From contig NZ_JAFBCM010000001.1 in NCBI RefSeq assembly GCF_016907715.1, positions 2,046,001-2,110,000 of the forward strand: a stretch of 64,000 bases of DNA, written 5' to 3'. This document shows, piece by piece, positions 1 through 9,400 of the stretch. Under the pieces are notes generated by a model. It did not search any database. It had not been told where the DNA came from and saw only the letters and a list, made by a program, of their open reading frames with translations. The stretch's first letter is position 1. Every line of letters starts with the position of its first letter. A program made the translations under genes and the position numbers. The DNA is from Tenggerimyces flavus (GTDB taxonomy: Bacteria > Actinomycetota > Actinomycetes > Propionibacteriales > Actinopolymorphaceae).

Positions 1-84
1 CTGGAACACGGCCACGAGCTCCTCGTCGGAGAGCGCGCGCAACGTGTCGGCCAGGCTGGCCGGCCGCGGTGGGGAGGGAGGCAT
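1..84 (-). CDS. Helicase-associated (XPB/Ssl2 N-terminal-like) protein, 5' fragment
   Basis: This gene enters from the left edge on the minus strand and only its first 28 codons are present. The ATG lies at 82-84, and the peptide starts MPPSPPRPASLADTLRALSD. The SLADxLRALSDEEL stretch is typical of the start of the large actinobacterial helicase-associated proteins with an XPB/Ssl2-like N-terminal domain, which often precede a DNA repair helicase. The assignment rests on this short N-terminal signature only, so another family is possible. The gene points away from the DedA gene, with about 380 bases between them. Confidence 0.5.
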   Translation of the reverse strand, partial: MPPSPPRPASLADTLRALSDEELVAVFQ

Positions 85-462
85 CCCCTCAACGGTAGAG
101 CGCCCGGTCGACCGCTACCGCACGTGGTCGCGAGACGACCCGATCCGTCTTGCCAAGAAGGCGGACCGCGACTACCTTGAGACGAACCGGCTCGTCTCGC
201 CACTCAGCAAGCTCACAGGGCAGTTCTGGTACCAAGCAACTGACACCAGCGGGCCAGGGCGACAGGGGAAGGGCGGGCCGGCAAGGGGAATGCGGACTAC
301 TCCGCAATCTGTAATAGTGTGCCAAGCGCAACTGGAGGACCCCGGCGCGCCCCTGAGGGCGCTCCAGGGTCGCTCTGGGCAGTTCCCGGATGTGCCGGGA
401 CGTCCAGCCTCGGCAGGGTTGGTACCAGCGCGAAACAGGGCACCAGAGGAGAAGGAGGGGGC
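85..462. other. Intergenic region between divergent genes, no gene seen
   Basis: About 380 bases separate the helicase-like gene from the DedA gene. Open frames here lack a ribosome binding site and recognisable protein content. A GA-rich ribosome binding stretch ends the region just before the DedA start. Promoters for both divergent genes should lie here, but no convincing -35/-10 pair could be picked out. Confidence 0.4.
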
Positions 463-1173
463 ATGCCGATCTCCGGCACGCTGACCGAGATCCACGCGAC
501 ACTGCTCGGGCTCTCGCCTGTGCTGGTCGCCCTGCTCGCCTGCCTCGCTGTGTCGATCGAGACCTCGTTGTTCATCGGCCTGCTGATCCCCGGGGACCTG
601 ATGCTGCTGGTCGCAGGCACCACCGCGACCACGCCCGCGAGGCTCGTCAGCCTCGTCGCGGCGGGCATCGTGGGCTCGCTGATCGGCGAGGCCGTCGGGT
701 ACTGGGTCGGCCACAAGTACGGCCACCGGATCCGGCGCAGCAGGCTCGGCCGCAAGGTCGGGGAGCCGCTCTGGCGGCGCACCGAAGCCTTCATGAACCG
801 CTTCGGACCGCGCGCCATCGTGCTCGCCAGATTTATGCCGGGTATCCATGCGCTGGTCCCAGTCGTTACAGGATCCGTGCGCTATCCGTTCCGCCGCTTC
901 ATCAGGTGGGCGTTCGTCGCGGCGGTCGGCTGGTCGATCGTCTATGTCGGCGTGGGCGCGCTGGCCGGTTCGCAGTTGCACCGGGTCCAGGGATCCCTCG
1001 GGCTGATCGGATACGTCGTACTCGCGGGGATCGCGTTGGTGGTCCTCGGTAAGAAGCTGGCAAACAAGTGGGCGCCGACGGATTTTCCTGCGACCATGCC
1101 GGGTTCGGAAGGGATAGAGATGAAAGCGCAGCCGGTGCTGGCGGCGCAGAGCCCGATGGGGGGAGACCGGTGA
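463..1173 (+). CDS. DedA/VTT-domain membrane protein
   Basis: A 236-residue polytopic inner-membrane protein of the DedA family (SNARE-associated Golgi fold), a family linked to lipid scrambling or flipping and membrane homeostasis. It shows the family's ETSLFIGLLIPGD segment near residues 27-39, the GEAVGYWVGHKYG segment around 72-84, and RFMPGIHALVPVVTGSV around residue 126. The second arginine of the usual RFxPGxR motif is a histidine here. The ATG at 463 was chosen because a strong GAAGGAGGGG site ends three bases upstream; longer frames would lack one. Its stop overlaps the next start by four bases (GTGA), so the two membrane genes form an operon. Confidence 0.85.
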   Translation: MPISGTLTEIHATLLGLSPVLVALLACLAVSIETSLFIGLLIPGDLMLLVAGTTATTPARLVSLVAAGIVGSLIGEAVGYWVGHKYGHRIRRSRLGRKVGEPLWRRTEAFMNRFGPRAIVLARFMPGIHALVPVVTGSVRYPFRRFIRWAFVAAVGWSIVYVGVGALAGSQLHRVQGSLGLIGYVVLAGIALVVLGKKLANKWAPTDFPATMPGSEGIEMKAQPVLAAQSPMGGDR

Positions 1174-2240
1174 CCACGCTGTCGCAGTACACGCCGGTCG
1201 AACGTGCCCAGGCCGCGAACGCCAAGCCGGCCACCATCGAGCGCGAGCGCACCCAGGAAGCGCCCGAAGCGCCCGTCGTCGCAGCGCCCGAGCAGGAACG
1301 TTCGGTCAAGTTCGGCTGGAAGCTCCAGCACCTGCTGCTGCTCGTGGTCGCGGTCGGCGCGGTGAGCGTGCTCGCGTACCTGAACAGGCACCTGATCGAC
1401 CTGAACGTGTGGAAGAGCCAGCTGCACTGGGGCTGGGCGCTGCTCGCCCTGGTCGGCTCGGCGCTCACGCTGTTCGGCAACGCCTGGAACCTGATCGGCG
1501 CCAGCCCGGTCAAGCTGCGCTTCTGGCCCACGACCGGCGCCCAGACCGCGGGGACACTCGCCCGGCTGATCTCGCCGGCGGCGGTCGGTGCGGCCGCGGT
1601 AAACGTCCAGTACCTCCGCAAGGCCGGCGTCGGCAACGTCGCCTCGGTCGGCGTCGTCTCGGTGGCGCAGTCGGTGCAGCTCGTGATGGGCCTGATCCTG
1701 CTGCCGCCGATCGCGATCCTGGCTGGTCAGGACCTGTTCGAGCTCGGCGGGCTGGGCGGTCCGATCGCGATGATCGTTGGCGGCGCGGTCGTCGTGCTCG
1801 CCCTGGCCGGTGCGATCGTGCTTCGCCGTTCGCCGGTACTGCAGGCGCGCGTCAAGGTGTTCTGGAACGAGCTCACCCGCTCGATCCGCGCGATGGCGAA
1901 GAACCCGCGCAAGGCGGCACTGTCCGTGGCCGGCTCCATCGTCATCACGGTCGGCCTGGTCGGCGCGCTGTGGTCCTCAGTGCACGCGTTCGGCGGCGAG
2001 CTCCCGCTGCTCGGTGCCGCGTGTGTGCTGCTGATCGGAAGCACGGCCGGCAACGCGATCCCGATCCCGGGCGGACTGGGAACGGTCGACGCCGCGCTCG
2101 TCGCGACGCTCGGCGCGGCCGGTGTCTCCCTCGGTGTCGCGATCCCGGCCGTCGGTCTGTTCCGGCTCGCGACGCTGTGGCTGCAGCTGCCGGTGGGCCT
2201 GTACTGCCTCACCACCCTCCGGCGGCGGGGCCAGCTGTAG
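1170..2240 (+). CDS. Lysylphosphatidylglycerol synthase TM-region / YbhN family protein
   Basis: A 356-residue integral membrane protein starting at a GTG that overlaps the DedA stop. The first 50 residues are a hydrophilic Ala/Glu-rich cytoplasmic tail. Then follow hydrophobic helices typical of the UPF0104/LPG-synthase transmembrane family, including the C-terminal signature NAIPIPGGLGTVDAAL around residues 294-309. There is no aminoacyl-transferase domain, so it is the flippase-like part only. Substrate is unknown; coupling to DedA suggests a joint role in envelope lipid transport (inference). Confidence 0.8.
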   Translation: MTTLSQYTPVERAQAANAKPATIERERTQEAPEAPVVAAPEQERSVKFGWKLQHLLLLVVAVGAVSVLAYLNRHLIDLNVWKSQLHWGWALLALVGSALTLFGNAWNLIGASPVKLRFWPTTGAQTAGTLARLISPAAVGAAAVNVQYLRKAGVGNVASVGVVSVAQSVQLVMGLILLPPIAILAGQDLFELGGLGGPIAMIVGGAVVVLALAGAIVLRRSPVLQARVKVFWNELTRSIRAMAKNPRKAALSVAGSIVITVGLVGALWSSVHAFGGELPLLGAACVLLIGSTAGNAIPIPGGLGTVDAALVATLGAAGVSLGVAIPAVGLFRLATLWLQLPVGLYCLTTLRRRGQL

Positions 2241-2255
2241 TCACGGACTTGGCGC

Positions 2256-2284
2256 GCCGACCCTGAACCGGCTTCAGGGTCGGC
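2256..2284 (+). terminator. Hairpin terminator after the DedA-YbhN operon
   Basis: A perfect 12-bp stem (GCCGACCCTGAA, 2256-2267) pairs with 2273-2284 around a CCGGC loop. It lies 15 bases after the stop codon. There is no clear T-run, which is common in high-GC actinobacteria. Confidence 0.7.
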
Positions 2285-2389
2285 TGCGCCCAAAGATGAC
2301 GGTCCGAGAGACCTCTGGGGTCTTGCGTACCTGCCCGGTTCGGGGGTAGGGCGACGAGTGTCGACAACCCGGACCCGAGGAGGACGACG

Positions 2390-2896
2390 ATGGCGAAGGT
2401 CGCCTTCATCATGGACAACATCTTCGAGGACAGCGAGTTCCAGGTCCCGTACGACAAGATGCGCGAGGCCGGGCACGAGGCCGTGATCGTCGGCATGGAA
2501 GCCGGCAAGGAGCTCACCGGCAAGAACGGCACCAAGGCCTCGGTCGACCAGGGCTCGAGCGAGGTCTCCGCGGACGAGTTCGACGCGATCGTCGTTCCCG
2601 GCGGCTATTCCCCGGACAAGGTACGGACGGACGAGAAGCTCGTCGCGCTCACCCGAGCGGTGCACGAGGCGAACAAGCCGATCGCTGCGATCTGCCACGC
2701 GGGCTGGATGCTCGTCGAGGCGGACATCGTGCGCGGTCGGACCGTGACCTCGTTCAAGTCGATCAAGACCGACCTGAAGAACGCCGGCGCGACCTGGGTC
2801 GACGAGGAGGTCGTCGAGGACGGCAACCTGATCACGTCCCGGACGCCTGCCGACCTGCCCGCGTTCGTCTCCGCACTCCTGAATCAGCTGAAGTAG
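2390..2896 (+). CDS. DJ-1/PfpI family protein (type 1 glutamine amidotransferase domain)
   Basis: A 168-residue cytoplasmic protein of the PfpI/YhbO branch of the DJ-1 superfamily, which act as stress-related hydrolases, deglycase/glyoxalase-like enzymes or chaperones. The nucleophile elbow AICHAGW carries Cys102 followed by His103, and the acidic partner lies in IFEDSE near Glu13. VVPGGYSPD near residues 68-76 is also typical. Length matches the family. A good GAGGAGGACGACG site precedes the ATG. It stands alone between two strong terminators, so it is likely a monocistronic stress gene. The exact reaction cannot be told from sequence. Confidence 0.88.
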   Translation: MAKVAFIMDNIFEDSEFQVPYDKMREAGHEAVIVGMEAGKELTGKNGTKASVDQGSSEVSADEFDAIVVPGGYSPDKVRTDEKLVALTRAVHEANKPIAAICHAGWMLVEADIVRGRTVTSFKSIKTDLKNAGATWVDEEVVEDGNLITSRTPADLPAFVSALLNQLK

Positions 2897-2908
2897 CCCC
2901 CGTTTCAC

Positions 2909-2943
2909 CAGCCGGCCCGGTCGCGGTGCGACCGGGCCGGCTG
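2909..2943 (+). terminator. Strong hairpin terminator after the PfpI gene
   Basis: A perfect 15-bp stem (CAGCCGGCCCGGTCG, 2909-2923, pairing with 2929-2943) has a CGGTG loop and is followed by ATCTTTG. It begins 12 bases after the stop codon. Confidence 0.85.
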
Positions 2944-3139
2944 ATCTTTGTCCTGATTCGGGCGTGATCGTCCGCCGCACTTGCGCTCACAGGCGAAGAA
3001 TTCTTACTCTGTTCACAATGCAGCAAGGCTTCCCGCATATCGGGAACGCCACGCGCAGGGGAATGTGCTCGCGTCGGTGCGCCAACAAGCGCACGATGGG
3101 TAGTGGACTCAGCATCAAAGGCGAGTTGAGGACAGAGAA

Positions 3140-4570
3140 ATGACCCGCAACGCAGCAGGAGCAACAGCAGGATCGGCCGTCCCCCACCTGGTCGTCGTAC
3201 CAGGAGCGGGAGCGAGGTCGGGTATCAACGCGACCCGACGCCTGGCCGACTTCGTGTCCCACCTCGACGCCGTCAGTACGCCGCACGCCGTCGTCCACCA
3301 GGCCAAGCGCACCCTGCTCGACTGGGCCGGCGTCGCGCTGGCTGGCAGCCGGACCGAGGCGGCGCGGATCGCGTACGACGTGGGCCTCTCCCTCGCCGGA
3401 CCCGGCGACAGCCCTGTGGTCGGCCGCGCTGGCGAGCTGACCCGACCGTTCGCCGCCCTAGCCAACGGGGTGGCGTCGCACGCGTTGGACTACGACGACA
3501 CGTTCGACCCCGACCGGACCGCGGTGCACGGCAGCGCGCCGGTGTGGCCGGCAGTGCTCGCGACCGGACACGCGCGATCGCTGGCCGGAATCGAGACACT
3601 GCTCGCGTTCGTCGCCGGGTTCGAGGTCGAGATCCGAGTCGCGCTCGCGGCCGGCGTTCTGCACGACGCGCTCGGCTGGCACGCCACCGGAACGGTCGGG
3701 CACCTCGGTGCCGCGGCTGCCACCGCGCGGGCGCTCGGGCTCGACACCGCCGGCGTCGTGGCGGCGCTCGGCAGCGCGGGCACGCAGGCGTCCGGCCTGA
3801 AGGCCGTCTACGGAACGATGGGCAAGGCGCTGCACCCCGGCAAGGCCGCGATGGACGGGCTGCTGGCGGCGCACCTCGCCGAGCACGGCTACACCTCGTC
3901 GGAGGACATTCTCGAAGCGCATCGAGGCTTCCTCGACGTTCTCGCGCACGGTGCCGACCCCTCGCGGGTGATCACCGAGCTCGGGTCGCGGTGGCTGCTG
4001 CTCGAGGACGGCTTCAAGGCGTACGCGTGCGGCACGCTGACGCACCCCGTGATCGACGCGCTGCTGCAGCTGCGGCGCCGGTACGAGATCAGCTCGGACG
4101 ACGTCGAGCGCGTCGACATCAAGGCGCACGACTACGTGATCTCGACGACCGGCAACGCCCGGCCGAAGAACGGGCTCGAGGGCCGGTTCAGCATCAACCA
4201 CTGCGTCGCGGTCGCCCTGCTCGACGGTGCTGCGAGACTGTCGCAGTTCACCGACGAGCGCGTGGCTGCCGCCGATGTGGCGTTGGTCCGGGACCGCGTT
4301 TCGGTAACGGTGGAACCGGGTTGGGACAAGGACTCCGCCCTTGTCAAGCTGAGGTTGCGCGACGGCCGGGTGCTGCTCCAGGTCGCCGACTACAACCGCG
4401 GAACGCCGGACAACCCGATGAGCGACGACGAGCTGACGGAGAAGTTCCTCGATCTCGCGTCGGGCGTGCTCTCACCGTCCCGCGCACGCGACGTAGCGGC
4501 GCTGGTGTGGCGGTTCGAGCAGCTCGCGGACGTACGAGAGTTCACCCACGCGCTGCGCGGAGACGCGTAG
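3140..4570 (+). CDS. MmgE/PrpD family protein
   Basis: A 476-residue cytosolic protein of the 2-methylcitrate dehydratase / cis-aconitate decarboxylase superfamily. It has the all-helical MmgE/PrpD N-terminal domain (around residues 35-270, with SHALDYDDTF near 112-121 and GTVGHLGAAAATARALGLD near 180) and the C-terminal alpha/beta lid (around 280-460). About 30 poorly conserved residues precede the domain. No prpB/prpC neighbours occur, so propionate catabolism is not supported by context; dehydration or decarboxylation of another small polycarboxylate is equally possible. It lies between the PfpI gene and the META lipoproteins, each bounded by hairpins. Confidence 0.82.
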   Translation: MTRNAAGATAGSAVPHLVVVPGAGARSGINATRRLADFVSHLDAVSTPHAVVHQAKRTLLDWAGVALAGSRTEAARIAYDVGLSLAGPGDSPVVGRAGELTRPFAALANGVASHALDYDDTFDPDRTAVHGSAPVWPAVLATGHARSLAGIETLLAFVAGFEVEIRVALAAGVLHDALGWHATGTVGHLGAAAATARALGLDTAGVVAALGSAGTQASGLKAVYGTMGKALHPGKAAMDGLLAAHLAEHGYTSSEDILEAHRGFLDVLAHGADPSRVITELGSRWLLLEDGFKAYACGTLTHPVIDALLQLRRRYEISSDDVERVDIKAHDYVISTTGNARPKNGLEGRFSINHCVAVALLDGAARLSQFTDERVAAADVALVRDRVSVTVEPGWDKDSALVKLRLRDGRVLLQVADYNRGTPDNPMSDDELTEKFLDLASGVLSPSRARDVAALVWRFEQLADVREFTHALRGDA

Positions 4571-4580
4571 CCGACGAACG

Positions 4581-4619
4581 CGCGTTCGTGGTCGTAGGTC
4601 GCCCCGGGCCACGAACGCG
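4581..4619 (+). terminator. Hairpin terminator after the PrpD-like gene
   Basis: An 11-bp perfect stem (CGCGTTCGTGG, 4581-4591, pairing with 4609-4619) starts ten bases after the stop codon. A second hairpin at 4623-4657 follows and overlaps the promoter of the next gene. Confidence 0.6.
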
Positions 4620-4633
4620 TCTGGCGGGGACCG

Positions 4634-4663
4634 GGCAACCTCTTGCCCGGTCCCGCCGTCCTA
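4634..4663 (+). promoter_or_regulatory. ECF-sigma-like promoter of META lipoprotein gene 1
   Basis: GGCAACC (4634-4640) and CGTCCTA (4657-4663) are separated by 16 bases and sit five bases before the ATG. The same two blocks at identical spacing precede the next gene. The GGCAACC/CGTC pair resembles -35/-10 elements of some actinobacterial ECF sigma factors. The start codon position implies a leaderless mRNA. The -35 lies inside a G/C hairpin (4623-4657), so a terminator or attenuator role cannot be excluded. Confidence 0.6.
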
Positions 4664-4668
4664 GGTAC

Positions 4669-5478
4669 ATGAAGACGCACATTCTGCTCGTCGCAGCCGT
4701 GGCCGCGATCGCGAGTGCCTGCGGCGCGAACGCCGTGGTCACCTCGCCGCCAGCTACGGACCCCGCCGCCGACCTGCACGGGAAGACCTTCCTGTCCACG
4801 AAGGTGACGGTCGGCGGGAAGAATCACGCGCTCGTCGAAGGCACCCGGATCTCGTTGTCGTTCGAGAAGACCAAGCTGTCGGCTCTCGCCGGCTGCAACG
4901 GGGTGGGCGGTGACGTCAAGCTCGGGAACGGTGTCATCGACCTGACGCCCGGACCGTCGACGCTGATGGCCTGCGCGCCGGAGCTGATGAAGCAGAGCGA
5001 ATGGTTCGCCAAGCTCCTGACGTCCAAGCCGGCTTGGAAGTTCGACGACGGCACGCTCACGATCACCGCGGACCAGACCGTTCTCACGTTCCTGGACAAG
5101 AAGCAGGCGATGCCGGACATCGGCCTCGCGGACTCGCGGTGGACCCTCGAGTCGATCATCACCGGCGACACCGCGTCGTCGTCGGCCGGAGCGTCGAAGG
5201 CGTACCTGGAGTTCCGCGACGGCAAGGTGAGCGGCTTCGACGGGTGCAACCAGCTCGGCGGTCCGGCGAAGGTCGCCGACGGCAAGGTCGTGCTCGGCCA
5301 AATCACGAGCACGCTCAAGGCCTGCGCGGACGGTGCGGAGGTCGGAACGGCGTTCGGCAAGGTCATCACGCAAGGGACCCTGACCGTGGTGATCGACGCC
5401 GACCGCGCCACGCTGACCACGGAGGATGGCAAGAACGGGCTGGTGCTGCGCGGCTCGTACGGTCGGCCGGCGCGCTAA
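4669..5478 (+). CDS. Lipoprotein with two META (HslJ-like) domains, copy 1
   Basis: A 269-residue secreted lipoprotein. The N-terminus has a short hydrophobic signal ending in the lipobox ASAC (Cys19). Two META/DUF306 repeats follow, roughly residues 38-140 and 155-265. Each has the pattern of a small Trp/Phe start, a GCN core (AGCNGVGG and DGCNQLGG) and a conserved Cys later (MACAPE, KACADG). META domains occur in heat-inducible HslJ and in surface proteins; their function is not firmly known. The ATG at 4669 was chosen for the lipobox and promoter spacing; upstream open frame is shadow of the PrpD gene. It is a tandem paralogue of the next gene. Confidence 0.85.
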   Translation: MKTHILLVAAVAAIASACGANAVVTSPPATDPAADLHGKTFLSTKVTVGGKNHALVEGTRISLSFEKTKLSALAGCNGVGGDVKLGNGVIDLTPGPSTLMACAPELMKQSEWFAKLLTSKPAWKFDDGTLTITADQTVLTFLDKKQAMPDIGLADSRWTLESIITGDTASSSAGASKAYLEFRDGKVSGFDGCNQLGGPAKVADGKVVLGQITSTLKACADGAEVGTAFGKVITQGTLTVVIDADRATLTTEDGKNGLVLRGSYGRPAR

Positions 5479-5493
5479 CGGGGGTCGGGGCCG

Positions 5494-5523
5494 GGCAACC
5501 TCCAGCCCGGCCCTACCGTCCTA
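5494..5523 (+). promoter_or_regulatory. ECF-sigma-like promoter of META lipoprotein gene 2
   Basis: GGCAACC (5494-5500), a 16-base spacer and CGTCCTA (5517-5523) lie five bases before the ATG, exactly as upstream of copy 1. Outside these blocks the intergenic bases differ in places, so the blocks look selected, although recent duplication could explain part of the match. The mRNA is probably leaderless. It also overlaps a GGGCCGGGC hairpin. Confidence 0.6.
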
Positions 5524-5528
5524 GGGAT

Positions 5529-6341
5529 ATGAGAATCGGACTGCTCGCACTCGCGCTCGGTGTCGTGACGCTGGCGGCCTCCGCCTGCGGAGACCAGACT
5601 GCTCAGACCACGCCCGGCGGCTCCGGTTCGGACGACTCCCAACTGGAGGGTCGTACGTTCCTGTCGTCGTCGGTGATGTCGAACGGCAAGCCGTATCCGC
5701 TGGTCAGCGGCACTCAGATCTCGTTGTGGTTCCCCGAGGACGGACGGCTGGTGGCGAACGCTGGCTGCAACACGATCGGCGGGGAGAAGGTCCAGCTGTC
5801 GGACGGGAAGCTCTCGGCGTCCGGGCTCGGGATGACCGAGATGGGCTGCGACGCTCCGCGGCACAAGCAGGACGAGTGGCTCGTCGGCGTTCTCGAGGCC
5901 GGGCCGACGTGGAAGCTGAACGAGGCCACGTTGACGTTGACGTCCGGCGAGACCGTGCTCACGTTGGTGGACAAGAAGGTCGCCCAGCCGGACCTGCCGA
6001 TCGAGGGCACGAAGTGGGCTGTCAGCACGATCTACACCGGCGACGTGGCGTCGAACACCGCGGGGATGGACAAGGCCTTCCTGGTCTTCGCCGACGGCAA
6101 GGTCACCGGCTCGACCGGCTGCAACCGGCTGAACGGGACCGCGACGATCTCCGGCTCGGAGATCACGTTCGGGCCGATCGCGACGACGAAGATGGGTTGC
6201 GCCGATCCGCTCATGCAGGTCGAGAAGTCGGTGCTTCTCGCGCTGGAGGGCACGGTGCCGTTCAGCATCGACTCGAGCGCGCTGACGCTCAACCACCCGA
6301 AGGGTGCGAACGGGCTCGGCCTCACCGGCACCGCCCAGTAG
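5529..6341 (+). CDS. Lipoprotein with two META (HslJ-like) domains, copy 2
   Basis: A 270-residue paralogue of the preceding gene, separated by 50 bases. The signal peptide ends in ASAC (Cys20), followed by a Gly/Ser/Thr linker. The two META repeats cover roughly residues 38-145 and 155-268, with NAGCNTIGG and STGCNRLNG cores and later cysteines in EMGCDAP and KMGCADP. The first domain of each protein shares the motif EGxTFLSxxV near its start. The pair is likely exported and anchored outside the membrane, perhaps in an envelope-stress regulon controlled by one ECF sigma factor (inference). It ends before a convergent hairpin. Confidence 0.85.
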   Translation: MRIGLLALALGVVTLAASACGDQTAQTTPGGSGSDDSQLEGRTFLSSSVMSNGKPYPLVSGTQISLWFPEDGRLVANAGCNTIGGEKVQLSDGKLSASGLGMTEMGCDAPRHKQDEWLVGVLEAGPTWKLNEATLTLTSGETVLTLVDKKVAQPDLPIEGTKWAVSTIYTGDVASNTAGMDKAFLVFADGKVTGSTGCNRLNGTATISGSEITFGPIATTKMGCADPLMQVEKSVLLALEGTVPFSIDSSALTLNHPKGANGLGLTGTAQ

Positions 6342-6356
6342 GCCACCGGGTTTCTC

Positions 6357-6403
6357 ATGAAGGGCACCTTCATTCGAACCTATTGAATGAAGGTGCCCTT
6401 CAT
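6357..6403. repeat. Loop-conserved double-arm hairpin, copy 1
   Basis: A perfect 19-bp stem (6357-6375 pairing with 6385-6403) has the 9-nt loop GAACCTATT (6376-6384). Each arm is itself a small palindrome (ATGAAGG, 3 nt, CCTTCAT), so the DNA or RNA could form one long hairpin or two short ones. It sits between convergent genes ending at 6341 and 6411 and may act as a two-way terminator. Further copies lie at 39985 and 48114. Confidence 0.85.
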
Positions 6404-6410
6404 TCAATCG

Positions 6411-9400
6411 CTAGCGGACTCCGTAAGCCCGCTTGACGATCTGCTCCACGGCGTTGCCCTTGCTGTCGGTCGCCGCGACCTTCAGCGTCACGTACCCACC
6501 CTTGGCGATGCGGTTGTCGACCGAGGCGATCCAGCCCTTGCCGTCCTTGCTTACGGGCACGGAGACGAACGTCTCGCCGTCGTCCTTCGACGCCCACGCC
6601 TGCACGGATCGCAGCGGTCCCGGCGCGTAGTCCGGCTGTCCCGCGAACGTCAGCCTCACCGGGTACGAGGCCACCGCTGGCGTCAGGTTGAACGCGTCGA
6701 CGTCCACGTCGTAGTCCGGCAGCAGCAACGGCAGCGCGGCGAGCTTCTCGCCGCCCGGATTGCCGGACGTGAACGAGAACTTCGTCCGCGTCGCGAGCGA
6801 CAACCGCCAGTTCGGGTACGTCTCGGAGCCGGCGAAGTAGCGCTCGGTCAGCAGGTCGAGCTCGTACCGCCCCGGCGTCGCGGGCACCGGCACCTGACCG
6901 AAGGCCACCGGCGACCAGCCGATCTCCTTGCCGTCCCGGTACAGATGGAAGCCGCCGACGTCACCGAACCCTGCCGGCCAGCCGAAGTGGTCGGGCTCGG
7001 CGTCCTGCCAGTTCGGGAACTCGAAGCCCATCAGGTTGGCCTGCCGCTCGGCCACATGCAGCTTCTGGCCGTACGCGTCCTGGCGGATCCCGGTCTGCAT
7101 CGGGTGCTTGTACCAGGTCGTCTCGTCCTTCTGCCCGGGTCGGTACGAGCGCACGCGGTCCTGCATGATCGCGCCCCAGTTGGGATTCGCGTCGGCGAAC
7201 TGCTTCCACTCGGTGTCGCCCGGCGAGTAGTACGACGTCCGCTGCTGCGGCACCCGGACGAAGTTGCCGACGCCGGGGTAGAACGTCGAGAGCGGATCCC
7301 ACGGACGGAACGCGGCCACGAAGTCGGCATAGCCGTTCGCCTTCAGGCGCGGGGCAAACCACGTCTCGTCCATCCGGCCGAGGTCGCTCGTACGCACGCG
7401 ATGCTGCTGCGACCACTCCGCTCGTTCGCGGTCGAAGAACGCCAGGTTGTAGACGTACGGGCTGTCGGCGACCGCTGTCCAGCTCAGGTTGACAGCGCCG
7501 GCGGCGAGCTGCTTGCGCAGCATCGCCGCGTCGGCCGGGTTCAGCGTCAGACCGGGAGCCTGCTTGATCTCCTCGATCCCGGAGTTCCAGCGCCTACCGG
7601 CGCTCCAGGTCCACCGTCCGGGCGCGTCCCGGCTGACGAGAACACCGACGGCACCGGCCTCGGCCGCGTCGGCGAGCAGGGCGTTCATGCGTTCGCGATC
7701 GGCGTCCGACGGGTCGGGAACGTGCACGAGCGCGAGCTTTCCGCGTACACCCGCGTTGGCGAAGTCGTCCGGCGTGCCGCCCTTGGCGTCGACGAGCGGC
7801 GCCGTCTTCTTGCCATCGAACAGGTCGTCCCCGCGCATGATCTCGGGCGAGATCGCCGGCCCGCCGGCGACCCGCATCGCCAACGAGGGCGCCAACATCC
7901 GCAGGTACTTGCCGAGCTCGAAGTGCCCACGCCTGGCCCGCTGCCGGTCCGGGACCGCGAAGTACTCGTCGATGTACTCCGTGCCGATGTAGCTGCCGCT
8001 GATCGCCCAGCCCTTGTCCCAGCGGCCGTACGCCAGGCTCGCGCCCTGTTGCTCGAGTGCTCGGTCCGCGTCAACGGTGACTTGACGACCCTGGCGGGCG
8101 TCCAGCACAACGGTCTGATCGCGGTCGATCCGGATCTCCGGCGCGCCGGCGTAGGTGACCGAGTGGATCATGGTGCCGTCCGGATCGGTCGTTGGGATCA
8201 TCGACGCGATCGCGTACGAACCCGCACGGACGCGGAAGGTTTGGTCCTCCGAGGAGTACGCCCGCCACCCCGAGAGGTTGTCGAGTCCGAAGACGTCGAG
8301 GAAGCCCATCCCCTCCGCGGGCTGCCCTCCGTTCCGGTCGATCCGCTTGACGGTGAGGTCGACGGTCTTCGGCTCGAGCCAGAACGCCACCGGCGTCGTG
8401 ACCGTCGAGCCATCCGAACCGCGAGCGATCAGGCGGCCGCCGAACTTGCCGTACGCCCTCGCGCTGACGGGAATCCGTGGGTTGATCGTGACGGGGACGC
8501 TCGCAGAGCCGTTCGCGGGCACTGTCAACCACGGCTTGCCGAGGCTCGCCATGCCCTGCCGTGCTGGGCGATCGTCGTTTCCTGTCATCGAGAGCGAGAG
8601 CCGCAGCTGGACCGGCTTGCTCCCGAAGTTGCGGTACGTGACGTTCTTCGTTGCCGGCTTGGTCGAGGTGTGCGGCCAGCTGAACGCAGCGACGTCGACC
8701 GAGCCGGGTCCGTACACCGTCGCCTTGATCGCGCGGGACACGTCCACGATGCCCGCGCCCTGCTGGAACGGCAGTCCGCCCGGTCCGGGCTGGGCCGTCG
8801 AGATCAGCATCGCCTTGAGCTGTTGGGCATTGAGCTCCGGCCGGCGGGCCGCGAGGATCGCGGCGGCGCCCGCGACGTGCGGGCTGGCCATCGACGTGCC
8901 GCTCATCGGCGCGTACGGGATGTCGCCGTAGCTGTCGTAGTTGGCGGCCATGATGCCGACGCCGGGCGCGGCGATCTCCGGCTTGAGGACGTGGCTTCCG
9001 GGCGCTGGTCCCTTGGCGGAGAAGTCCGCCGTACGACCGTCCCGGTCGACCGCGCCGACGGTGAGAACGCCCGGAACGCAGCCCGGTGAGGTGATCCCCT
9101 CGTCGACGTAGGTGTTGCCCGCGGCGACGACGAAGAGCGTTTTGCCCTGTGCCGCAAGGAGCTTCGTCGTCTCTGAGAGCGGGTCGCTGCAGTCGCTGGG
9201 GTCGCGCGTGCCGAGGCTCATGTTGACGACGTCGGCCTGCTGGGCGATCGCCCACTCCATGCCTGCTGCGATCCAGGACTCCTGGCCGCCGCCGTAGGAG
9301 AGCACCCGACCGATCAGGAGCTCCGCGCCGGGCGCTACCCCCTTGCGCCCGGCACGGCCGCTCCCGCCAACGATCGAGGCGACATGGGTGCCATGACCGT

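Noticed and set aside
6357-6410. Short peptides starting MKGTFI or MKVPFI in the hairpin arms
   Set aside because: They arise because each ATGAAGG arm begins with ATG. They lack ribosome binding sites and are followed at once by stops or by repeat sequence.
6387-9089. A 900-codon plus-strand open frame opposite the first S8 protease, starting in the hairpin
   Set aside because: It is the mirror of the protease gene, and its product is an Arg/Val-rich string without any recognisable domain. The ATG lies in a repeat arm.
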